From: an uncultured Bacteroidales bacterium
GTDB taxonomy: Bacteria > Bacteroidota > Bacteroidia > Bacteroidales > Bacteroidaceae
NCBI GenBank assembly: GCA_937916465.1
Contig: CALFTK010000030.1
Location: 1-64,000, forward strand
Length of the DNA stretch: 64,000 nt
Direction: 5' to 3'
Shown here: in pieces, positions 25,854 to 35,300 of the stretch
How positions within the stretch are numbered: position 1 is the first letter of the stretch
How the letters are laid out: each line of letters opens with the position of its first letter
Translations under genes and position numbers: made by a program
Notes under the pieces: generated by a model
What the model was told of the DNA's origin: nothing
The model's database searches: none
The model's input: only the letters and a program-made list of their open reading frames with translations

Positions 25854-26999
25854 ATGAAACTAAGAAAGAGTTTATTTATGCTTTGCGCAGCGGGACTAAG
25901 TCTTTGCGCATGCAACAGTGATGACATTAAGGAGCAGATGCCGGAAGGTTATGGTGCAGTAACAGTTAAAATTACAAACCCGGCAACACGTTCAGTTATT
26001 AATACTGCTTCTACTGGTGGAGTAGTAAATGGTGATATTATTTTGACATTAACACATGAAGCTGTTTCTGGTACTACAGTGGTTTCACCACAAAATATCA
26101 CCTTAGAATGGGATGATGTAAACTCAAGTTATACTAATTGTACACCAGATGGAGATGACTTGCTGGTTACATTCTATAATATTGGTCGACCCACGAAGTT
26201 GGAAGCGTCAATGCATGGTGGCATTGGAAATTATTCTACAGTTTCTATTGCTCAAGAAAGCGGAGAGGGTGGTAATCTGCAAGCAACTCCTGACCAAATT
26301 CCTGTATATGGATTTACAGAAACATTTACTAAGTCAGGCAATGTAATTAATGATGGTAACAAAGATTATATCGAATATGATGCAAGTGTAACAATGAAAA
26401 TTCCTGTTGCTCGTTTGGAAATCCAAGTGGCTATAAGCGATGAAGCTAATGCTTTTGCTGGTTTCAGTTCTGTGAAATTAGCGGGTGCATATTTGGACAA
26501 TATTAAAAGTGTAGGAGGTGCTACTGACTATACAAACTATTATTTGCAGTATGATAATTCAGCTACAAAAAAGGCTACCGGTGTAGGAAGTGATGCTTAT
26601 GCAATCTTGTGTGATAATTATATGACTGCAGAAGGAGAACTTGGTACTAGTGCTCCAGTAGTTTTTGGAACTGATGCGGTATCAGAGTTACCAGCTGCAG
26701 GTTTCTTTGCATACAACTTCTATCCAGGTACAGCACCGAAGTTTAATTTGTGTCTAAAAGTTGAAGGTGATGGAGAAAATATTCCTGCACTGCAATATGC
26801 AATAGTGAAATTTGTAGATGGTGATGATAATGATTTGGTTTTTGAAGCAGGAAACATTTATAAAGTAACAAACTTATCATTAAAAGGCGATAATATTCAA
26901 GTTGACGAAGATGGTAATGACTTGACATTTGCTTTAACAGCTGTTGTAGAAAGAGCAAGTTGGACTGTTAAAACAGATGTAGAAGGTACTTGGGAATAA
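25854..26999 (+). CDS. major fimbrillin (type V pilus stalk subunit candidate)
   Basis: A 381-residue FimA/Mfa1-like lipoprotein precursor. The lipobox is LCAC (Cys20) and the likely maturation site is after Arg46 in NPATRSV. In Porphyromonas an Arg-specific protease cuts here, freeing a groove that accepts the next subunit's strand. The body has the N- and C-terminal transthyretin-like sandwich pattern (PVYGFTETF, VARLEIQVAI, NLCLKVEGDG) and ends with a strand-like tail (ASWTVKTDVEGTW). The stalk role is inferred from position before the FimB/Mfa2 anchor and from the 155-base structured gap behind it. Confidence 0.8.
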   Translation: MKLRKSLFMLCAAGLSLCACNSDDIKEQMPEGYGAVTVKITNPATRSVINTASTGGVVNGDIILTLTHEAVSGTTVVSPQNITLEWDDVNSSYTNCTPDGDDLLVTFYNIGRPTKLEASMHGGIGNYSTVSIAQESGEGGNLQATPDQIPVYGFTETFTKSGNVINDGNKDYIEYDASVTMKIPVARLEIQVAISDEANAFAGFSSVKLAGAYLDNIKSVGGATDYTNYYLQYDNSATKKATGVGSDAYAILCDNYMTAEGELGTSAPVVFGTDAVSELPAAGFFAYNFYPGTAPKFNLCLKVEGDGENIPALQYAIVKFVDGDDNDLVFEAGNIYKVTNLSLKGDNIQVDEDGNDLTFALTAVVERASWTVKTDVEGTWE

Positions 27000-27033
27000 T
27001 TCCTCCTTTACATCACTCAAAATTTGTATAGAG

Positions 27034-27104
27034 ACGTTATAGCAATATAGCGTTGAAATATATTCCTTAAACTGTTTTGCAGGTGGTGCTTCTGCACTGC
27101 CTGC
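27034..27104 (+). promoter_or_regulatory. two intercistronic hairpins between pilin and anchor genes
   Basis: Hairpin 1 (27034-27053) is an 8-bp stem ACGTTATA/TATAGCGT with a GCAA tetraloop. Hairpin 2 (27079-27104) is an 11-bp stem GCAGGTGGTGC/GCACTGCCTGC with a TTCT loop and two adjacent G-T pairs. No T-run follows either, so they look like mRNA processing or stability elements more than full terminators. Confidence 0.6.
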
Positions 27105-27154
27105 AGGATGGTGGGGAAATAAATAAATTGAAAATATTTTACAAGAAAACAATA

Positions 27155-28084
27155 ATGAAGCGAAATATCAACATACTACTCTGCTTGTGTTTGACAGCAC
27201 TGCTTACTGCCTGCATTCGCGAAGATCGTAGCGACTGCCATAACACCATTATATACTTGGATTATACCGCCGATGGTACCCAGAGTGTAATCAGAGAGTA
27301 TGTAAAAGATATAGATTTGTACATATTCGATAAGAGTGGTCATAGACTCTTAAACTACTCTATTGAGGAACTGCCTGATGGTGCAGTAAAACTGAATCTT
27401 AAACCCGATGAATACACAATAATAGCTGTAGCCAATGCGTACAACAACACTTATGTTAACGAATCGGCTGCAAACCGTCGTGATGAATTCTATCTGCAAC
27501 ACCCCGATTGGAACCAAGCGGGCGATGTGGTACCAATGCACGACCACAACTATATAGGCGAACTAAAGATAACCGTTACACACAAGGATATTAGGCATTG
27601 CGATACACTGATGTTTCGCAGCGCACACGTAAATATGGATATTCAGATTGAAGGCCTTACAGCTCCGGCATCGGCCGCTGCTACAAGAGCCGACATACCT
27701 TATACTCTGCGCATAGAGCAGAGCAATGCGCGTATCAATTTCTATAATCAGCTAACTGCAATAGGGCAGGAAACCATTCAGCCACAGTTGGTTTATAATG
27801 CTGAAACACAGTGTTACCAACTAACAGATTTAGCTTTGTTGAGTCTTACTCAGAATGGTGTGCTGACACCGGAAAGCTGCCCACATCAGGTGGTTCTGCT
27901 TGATACTGACGGAACGGAATTGGCGCGTTTTTCACTATATGACTATCTGCAGGAAAATGCCGATAAGATAGATGTAACAAAACAAGAGGTAACCATTCCT
28001 CTTGCCATTAAGTTTAGCACGCTTGGTGTAGAGATAGTTCTGCCCGGGTGGAATATTGAAGATGTAACACCTGACTGGGGATGA
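27155..28084 (+). CDS. FimB/Mfa2 family fimbrial anchor lipoprotein
   Basis: A 309-residue lipoprotein with lipobox LTAC (Cys20), followed by the family hallmark REDRSDC. The domain continues with VKDIDLYIFDKSG (about 56) and LKPDEYTIIAVAN. In Porphyromonas, FimB and Mfa2 anchor the pilus to the outer membrane and limit its length; they keep their N-terminal strand and are not cut by the Arg protease. There is no TR site near the N terminus here, which fits. An ATRAD segment occurs in the middle (about 190), perhaps an exposed loop. ATG 27155 is chosen because a longer frame has no signal peptide. The stop overlaps the next start (ATGA). Confidence 0.9.
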   Translation: MKRNINILLCLCLTALLTACIREDRSDCHNTIIYLDYTADGTQSVIREYVKDIDLYIFDKSGHRLLNYSIEELPDGAVKLNLKPDEYTIIAVANAYNNTYVNESAANRRDEFYLQHPDWNQAGDVVPMHDHNYIGELKITVTHKDIRHCDTLMFRSAHVNMDIQIEGLTAPASAAATRADIPYTLRIEQSNARINFYNQLTAIGQETIQPQLVYNAETQCYQLTDLALLSLTQNGVLTPESCPHQVVLLDTDGTELARFSLYDYLQENADKIDVTKQEVTIPLAIKFSTLGVEIVLPGWNIEDVTPDWG

Positions 28085-29691
28085 TGTGTAAATTTCTGAC
28101 ATACAGCCTGACGTTGCTGACCATTGTGGCCGGCCTCTTCGTTGTGTCCGCATGTCAGAAAGAAGAAGTGTCAAAAAATGAAGTGATGCTTACTTTTAAT
28201 ACACGTTCTGATGTGGCCGATGCAAAAAGTGATGCAACTACAGATGTGGAGAGTATGCAAGAACTTCGTGTTATTATGGTTAATCAGGATGGTACTATTA
28301 TTGGCAATCAGAATAAACCAATTGCTACAGATCAAACTCAAGAAACATTTAATTTCCAAGCACCTGTAAAAAATGGTAATGAGAGTTTTACTTTTTTTGC
28401 TATTGCAAATGAAAGTAGCATAGTGCCTGATAATTTAAGCTGGATAGTGCAGTCAACAGGTACTCTGTTTGCAAATAGTATTAATGAACGCAAAACAACA
28501 CAAATTGGCAATGATGCTGTTTTTGATTTCTCTAAGCATATTCCGCAAACAAAGATTTGGGAAGTATCGTATTCTGAAATCAAAGAAAGTGGCGGAAATC
28601 TCTCTATAACCAAGCAACTGGAATATGTTACCGGTAAAATATCTGTTCATTTTGTGAACCAAACAGATGAACAGCAAACCATAAGTAACATTCGTATTTT
28701 GGGTATTACTCCAAATACAAAGGGTTATTTGTTTGCGCAGAACTCAAATGACTATGTTCAGTCAGATCTTACCGGTGACAATGTTAATGTTATTCATTTT
28801 GATGTGATGGATGATGCTTCAGATGATGTTACCCTTTCTGCTCCTTCAAACGAAAATGCTTCTCCTTCCGATAGCGTGGAATACTACACCTATCCTATAG
28901 ATGCGGCCAATATAGCATCAGTCACTTTTAATGGGAATACTTATAGTCATCCTATTTTGGTGGCAAATTGGAAGGGTAAAGATCATATTATAGAATTGAC
29001 AGATGTTACATCTTTGGTCCGCAACCAGCACCTAAAGATAAAAGTTACACTTATAAATGGCGAAATGCAAGTAAACTATAACATAGTAGATTGGAAAACC
29101 GGTAACGTTACAATAGGTAGTATTGCACCTACATTGCCCGAAAACGGCTACTACGTAGAAGACTGGTTTGCCGACAACAACATCAATATTGGTGGTAGTA
29201 GTGGAAATATGTGGAATGTTGGTACCGGTAATGATATTCTGGGCGAGGAGATACAAACAGACTGGGAAGAGACAAAGATATATCAAGATGGAAATGACCG
29301 TTTAGAATTAGATTTACCTAACTCTGTTACAGAGTTAAAGGGTTGTATAGTGTTGATGTATTTTAAATGCCATAATGACAATAATGCTACAGCAACATTT
29401 GGTGATACATTCGAGTTCGATGTATTTGTTAAGAATTCTTCTGATATTATACTTAGCAAGGAAAATTCCGATGGGAAACCATTTATATGGGATAAAAATC
29501 ATAATGTTGAAGGAAAAGAATCTTATATAAGGGCCTTAACGATTGACGATAGTATTATTAGTAAAATTGGAACAAATGGTGGGGCGAATAATAAACTTGT
29601 TCTACAAACTCAAGTTCTTGGAACAACCGAAAACAAAGCTGTTCAGATTAAAATTTCGCTATTGAAATTGATTCGTCCATTGGCAAATTAG
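28081..29691 (+). CDS. fimbrial tip/accessory lipoprotein 1
   Basis: A 536-residue lipoprotein precursor with lipobox VSAC (Cys25) and a TRS site (Arg42). The N-terminal half has a fimbrillin-like fold pattern (MQELRVIMVNQDGTIIGNQN; KISVHFVNQTDEQQTISNIR). The C-terminal half after about residue 350 is an extra domain (GGSSGNMWNVGTGND; RLELDLPNSVTELKGC) that may be an adhesin or lectin-like module. It starts 4 bases inside the anchor gene and corresponds by position to FimC/Mfa3. The ligand is unknown. Confidence 0.75.
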   Translation: MMCKFLTYSLTLLTIVAGLFVVSACQKEEVSKNEVMLTFNTRSDVADAKSDATTDVESMQELRVIMVNQDGTIIGNQNKPIATDQTQETFNFQAPVKNGNESFTFFAIANESSIVPDNLSWIVQSTGTLFANSINERKTTQIGNDAVFDFSKHIPQTKIWEVSYSEIKESGGNLSITKQLEYVTGKISVHFVNQTDEQQTISNIRILGITPNTKGYLFAQNSNDYVQSDLTGDNVNVIHFDVMDDASDDVTLSAPSNENASPSDSVEYYTYPIDAANIASVTFNGNTYSHPILVANWKGKDHIIELTDVTSLVRNQHLKIKVTLINGEMQVNYNIVDWKTGNVTIGSIAPTLPENGYYVEDWFADNNINIGGSSGNMWNVGTGNDILGEEIQTDWEETKIYQDGNDRLELDLPNSVTELKGCIVLMYFKCHNDNNATATFGDTFEFDVFVKNSSDIILSKENSDGKPFIWDKNHNVEGKESYIRALTIDDSIISKIGTNGGANNKLVLQTQVLGTTENKAVQIKISLLKLIRPLAN

Positions 29692-29738
29692 TGATTAAGC
29701 GTAATTTAGTGATGTGGTGAATTAAAAAATATAAACTA

Positions 29739-32357
29739 ATGAAGGAACGAACTAACATATTTATCCATTTGATGATGCTACTGCTTATGGTAGTAGCATG
29801 CACCAAAGAAAACGTAGAGGTGGTAAACCCTCTGCGTCAGGATGACTATGTGTCTGTTCGTATGCAAGTGCCCGGCATGAAGAACGCTACTACCCGTGCC
29901 GAAGAAGCCGAAGACAACCTTACCTCGGTTTGGGCTTTGGTGTTCAGAGATGGCAAATTGGTGTCGAAAACCGAAGTCTCTACATTGATACCTTCAACAA
30001 GTACCACAGGTACCTTCAACCTGTCCCGACCAAAGGTTAAAGACGTTATCCACTTCTTGGCCAATGTGCCAAGCGGCGTAACGTTGCCCGACGTTGGTGA
30101 TGACGAAAGCGCATTGTGCAACCTTGAAACCGATGATCGCGAAAACCTCTCCTATTGGGGTAAGGCTACCTACAATGGTGGCGACATAACCGTCAACCTC
30201 TACCGCCACTTGGCAAAGATTGAGATTGCGCCCGACCCTAATGAATGTACCTTCCCCGAAGACCAACTCTTCATTGCCGGATTGGTGAATGCCAATCAAA
30301 CAGGGGCATTAATCCCTAATGAAGAAGGTTATTTCAATTTTGATTGTAGCGAAAACGATTATTACACTTTACCGAAAAATCCAGACCCTCTTTATGCTAC
30401 TCCTCTTTTAAGTAATTATAATACAAAAATGGATAACTTCGTATATGTATTTGAGCACGATAATAATAATCCTGAAACTCCTAATACAAATGAAGCACTA
30501 TATGTTATTTGCAAAATAGGTGAAAGTTATTATAAAGTTGCTTTAGTAAATAAAGAAGGTGAACCATACGATATTATTCGTAATCATAAATATACCATTT
30601 ACGTTCAAGATTTTGACGAAATTGAATATGAAGTACCTGTTGATATAACAGAAAAGTGGGATATTGAGAATTATAAATATGATTTAGCAAAAGATTCAGT
30701 TCCAATCAATCTGACAGTAATAGAAACCAAAGATGTTGTATTCTCTCCAAACACAGATCAAACCATAAATTTGAATGGTTATTTGGATGTGCAGATGAAT
30801 GCTTATGATAGAACATTAAGTACATTGTCTATTAGTGCAGATGGATTTACTGTTTCTTCTACAAATGGTAGTTTGTCAGGACCTACAGATAATGTTTATA
30901 CATATACCGGCGGTTCCACAACATTTAGGTTTACTCCTAATAGTCTTGGTACTAAGACAATTAGTTTCTACAATGGCCAAGGTGAATATCTGTCAGTACC
31001 TGAAACAGTATTTAATGTAAATGTACAAGGTTTAATTTCTGCTTCTGCAGATAAGACTGATCTTTATTATAATGCTACCACCGAACAAACAGTAACGGTG
31101 ACTGTTTCTGTTCCTGCAGGAGTAGAGAATCTGACTATTGAGGCACAGGAATTTGGTCTTGGTGGTGATACCGATGGTGAATATACCTATGCTATGAATA
31201 GTCAAACCAATGTGTCACTTACATTTACATTATTAAAAGATAAAGTATCTCAAAACGAACATCAATCATACATAACCATCAAAGATGCTGGTGGTATAGC
31301 AACGCAAGGATCGGTTTCTATAAATGTGAAGTCAGTTCCAACTGTGTCATTCTCAGATCCCGGTAATCAAACATTGTATTGGAATAACGGTAACCCAACA
31401 AGTTTCCAAGTACAGATGACTGATGTACCTCAAAATGGCAGTGTTACAGTTAACATAACCGGCGCTTCTGCATTTACTATAACCGATGCAAATAGTAATG
31501 TTTTACAACTTAATGATGATACTTACACATACACAGGTGGAAATACAACCTTTACTATAAAACCGAATAGTGAATCTACAGTAGGTAATAGCTATAATAT
31601 TGGTTTTAGTGGCTCGGGTACAGACCTAATTGTTAACTCACGTAATGTTCAAGTTACAGTTAATTCTTCTAATTCAGAAATGTCAGCAACTTCGGGAACT
31701 ATTGATATAGGTCAGGGGCAAACATCTACAATTATTACGTTAACAAAGCCAACTGATATAACATCCATTAATATTACATTTAATTCTAATTATGTTGAAA
31801 TAGTTGGATCTTTTGATGGAAATAATGGTAACTATTGGGTTCATAGTAATAATAATGCTACAACTGATTTCACTTTCCAGGTTAAAAGTGGCACACCTAT
31901 CGGTGATTATACAATAACGTTCACAGGACAATATTCGGGGCAAAGTGTAAGTACTACTGCAACAATCACTGTTGTAAATAATTCTGCACCAGGTGGAGAT
32001 GAACCTTCATTACCAGGGGATGAAATATGGTCGGGTTCACAAGAAATAGATTGGGGTAAAGATGGTGGTCTTTCTTTTACATTAGATGCAAGCAAGTTTA
32101 GTGCTTGCTATGGAAAATTAATAGGCTTAGATTTTGTTAGAACTAAAGGAAAGGATAGCTATCAGATGCAATTAAAAGTCATAGATTCTGATGGTGTAGA
32201 AAAGCATTATAATGACAAAACATCTACACAAGATGATAGAGTAACAATGGAATTGGATCTGACAAATCTAAATCCTCCATTGCCTGAAGATTGTTATTTG
32301 TATATAAATGGTGTAGGTCTAACTTTAACGAAAATATATATTAAAAATTCAGATTAA
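29739..32357 (+). CDS. fimbrial tip/accessory lipoprotein 2 with Ig-like repeats
   Basis: An 872-residue lipoprotein precursor with lipobox VVAC (Cys21) and TTRAE at the maturation site (Arg53). The N-terminal fimbrillin-like part is about 54-330. Roughly four Ig-like repeats follow (about 340-750), sharing a YTYTGGxTTFxxxPNS core seen at two places. The last 115 residues form a different module beginning EIWSGSQEIDWGKDGG and ending INGVGLTLTKIYI, which has a sugar-binding-like pattern also seen in the next protein. By position it is a tip subunit; the repeats would extend the terminal module outward. Confidence 0.72.
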   Translation: MKERTNIFIHLMMLLLMVVACTKENVEVVNPLRQDDYVSVRMQVPGMKNATTRAEEAEDNLTSVWALVFRDGKLVSKTEVSTLIPSTSTTGTFNLSRPKVKDVIHFLANVPSGVTLPDVGDDESALCNLETDDRENLSYWGKATYNGGDITVNLYRHLAKIEIAPDPNECTFPEDQLFIAGLVNANQTGALIPNEEGYFNFDCSENDYYTLPKNPDPLYATPLLSNYNTKMDNFVYVFEHDNNNPETPNTNEALYVICKIGESYYKVALVNKEGEPYDIIRNHKYTIYVQDFDEIEYEVPVDITEKWDIENYKYDLAKDSVPINLTVIETKDVVFSPNTDQTINLNGYLDVQMNAYDRTLSTLSISADGFTVSSTNGSLSGPTDNVYTYTGGSTTFRFTPNSLGTKTISFYNGQGEYLSVPETVFNVNVQGLISASADKTDLYYNATTEQTVTVTVSVPAGVENLTIEAQEFGLGGDTDGEYTYAMNSQTNVSLTFTLLKDKVSQNEHQSYITIKDAGGIATQGSVSINVKSVPTVSFSDPGNQTLYWNNGNPTSFQVQMTDVPQNGSVTVNITGASAFTITDANSNVLQLNDDTYTYTGGNTTFTIKPNSESTVGNSYNIGFSGSGTDLIVNSRNVQVTVNSSNSEMSATSGTIDIGQGQTSTIITLTKPTDITSINITFNSNYVEIVGSFDGNNGNYWVHSNNNATTDFTFQVKSGTPIGDYTITFTGQYSGQSVSTTATITVVNNSAPGGDEPSLPGDEIWSGSQEIDWGKDGGLSFTLDASKFSACYGKLIGLDFVRTKGKDSYQMQLKVIDSDGVEKHYNDKTSTQDDRVTMELDLTNLNPPLPEDCYLYINGVGLTLTKIYIKNSD

Positions 32358-32382
32358 GTTAATTAATAATTCTCCGTAGCGG

Positions 32383-35300
32383 ATGAAAAACAATAACAAA
32401 AAAAGGATGAGCATAAAAAATAGATACATATTCAACCAAAAGGCTGTTGTAAAAGGATGGCTAATAAAGACCTTCCTTTTGCTACTGCTACTATTTGTAG
32501 CTTGTGGCGACGGCGATGAATTTATGCAGTTCGTACATGGTGGCGAAGATGGAGAAGTGGTATTGACCATAAATACACAATTGCCGTCAGACGGTGTATC
32601 TACCCGTACAGCACCAACAGAGAATATAACTTCTATAACAGCTCTTGCTTTCAATAAAAATCATGAACTTATTAAAGTTCAAACAGAAGGTGTAATAAAA
32701 TCTACATCTTCATCTACTACCGGTACATTCCAAATTAAAGTGCCTAAACGTACTCGTCGCATCCACTTTATAGCAAAGAACAATGGTGTGTTTGACGAAA
32801 TAACTGATATAGACTACGGAAAGACAGATGAAGAACTATTGGTAAATAGAATAGGTCGTATAAATAATTCCAGCCATTCAGAAGGAATATTGAATGCTTT
32901 GCACTATTGGCAGATGCTTAATTTTGATCGTGCAGAAGATTTGCAAGATCTTTCAGATGAATTAAGTGAATTGGATAAGGAACCGATTAAAAATGATGCC
33001 GGTCAAGATGTTTATCGTTTGCCTCTTATTCGCAATATGGCAAAAATAACTCTTAATTTGGCAGACGGAATGACCGGACATATAGCTGGTGTCTTAAATT
33101 ATAACACAACAGGAACTATAGTCCCATATTTAAAAGATGAAGATGGTTATAAGTTTGGTTATCAAACAGACAAAAATCATGAACTTCCTGAATCTTTTGT
33201 TATTACATCCGATGTAGACGAATGCAGTGAATTAGGTCTGGAACATTATCTGTTTGAAGAGTATAACGATGTGGGCGACCTTATTTATATAATGTGCTTC
33301 ATTGACAAAGTTAGTACAGATGAAGAACCTGGTCGTTTCTATAAAGTGGCACTTGTTAAACCTTCTTTTACTGACGATACTGATAAATATTTTTATGTTA
33401 TACGTAATCAAGAGTATAAGATCAATGTACAAAGCAGTTTAAACAAAAGTTATGGCATAGAAAATTATGCAGATGCGGTGCAGAATGCTAAACCTATAAA
33501 CGATACTGCCGAAGAACAGGTGCATCTTGATTTTGAACCTGATGAAGTATATATGTTCTTAGAAGAAACAGGTACATGTAATATTACTATCCCGCAAGGA
33601 ATAGAAGGTTTGATGATAGGATTCTCTAAAGATAGGTTTAATTCAGATGGAATCTCTATCAAAACAACTGCCGGTGATGTGATTGGTGCCACAAAACAGG
33701 AAACTCCTGATAACGCTGGTATTTATGTGAATACTTATAATGTTAAAGATTATTCAGAGATAGTACTCTCTATGAACTTAAAAGAAAGTGTCACAGAAGC
33801 CATTAAAGATATGGAAATTCAGTTCCAAGGTACCGGAGGTGGTAAAGTGGTAAATGATAAGCTTGTGGTTCACGTATTGAAACGTGGTGATTTACCGGTA
33901 ACACCAATATCAACGGAATTATCTGTTACTTCCGGTAGTTCATTTACTGCAACTGTAGGCCCTATACCTTCTTATGAAGGAATTAACAAATATGAATTGA
34001 ATGTAAGTAATGCAGATGGCGTGTTTACAGTTACACCGCCTAATGGATTATCGGCACAAGACAACGGTTGCTATTTGGTTAATGCCGGCAGTTCATATAC
34101 ATTTACCTTTACATTGAATAAGGAAGGAAAACCGGGTGATGTGTATAAATTAGATTATAATCTTAATACAGAGTATCATGATTTGGCAGGTTCTACTATT
34201 GTTACATTGGTAGAAAAAGCTAAAACAGTGCAAATTGAAGCTACTACGCAAACTACATCCCTTTACTACACTACTTATCAGAATTCTGTATCCGATTTGA
34301 TGGTGGATGTGACGATACCTGCTGGCGTAACTACACTTAATTTCGAATCTGAATATTTTGATGTGGTATCTGTTAATGGTAGAACTAAAACTGAAAATGA
34401 TGTAACTACACCTTATATTACAGTTTCGAATGATGGTTATAGTGTTAATCACCAAGGTGAAAGCTCGCTTACTTTGCCATTCCGTTTGCGATTGAAGAAC
34501 AAAACAGCTACAACTTCTGCAGGATTTACCTTTAGCGGTACGGGTAGTGCTGTAATCGTAACTCCTGCCACGGTGAACAACATTACGTTGCAAGAATCGG
34601 ATGATGAATATGTGCGTTGGCAAGGGGATGTGCTGTTGAAATGGGGTAATGATGGCCATGTTACACAAATACCGCTCCCATATTCGTGGTTCGAAGGTTT
34701 GTCGCCAGGTTCTACGTTGAGGGTGGATTATGAAGTGACGGATGCAGATAAATCAGAAGATAATAGAGATGCTGTTATTCAGTTTACGGAGGTGAAAAGT
34801 GATAGCTGGACTGAGTATCCTTATAACTTTACAGAACTGAAAGAAAATAATAGCGAAGGGGCAGGCGTTAATTTGAGTAAGAATACTCAATCTGGTAGCA
34901 TATATAACAGAGGTGGGGTAATTGAGCTGAATTTGACGCAAACCATATTGGAACAAATGGAAAGTAACCGAACAACGTTCGAAGGATTGTCCGATATCGT
35001 AATGGCTATACAAGGTGGTAATGTACGCTTGAAGAAGATTAGTGTGATACCTAAAGCGGATATTCCGGAAAATGCTCCGTTGAGTAAGATTGAGCTTGAC
35101 TTCTATTCAGCAGAAAATCGTGACAATAATGTTTATGAAGACTTATTATTGGGCACTTCTCACCTCTATTTGACAGCAACCATCTCTGCCGAAGATGCTG
35201 CGAAGTATGCCGGACAGTCTGTGACTGTGACATTAAATGGTGAATTCGGTGTTACCCAAGGTCAAGGTAAGTGGTCGATTAACTGGGATGGTAGCCGTAA

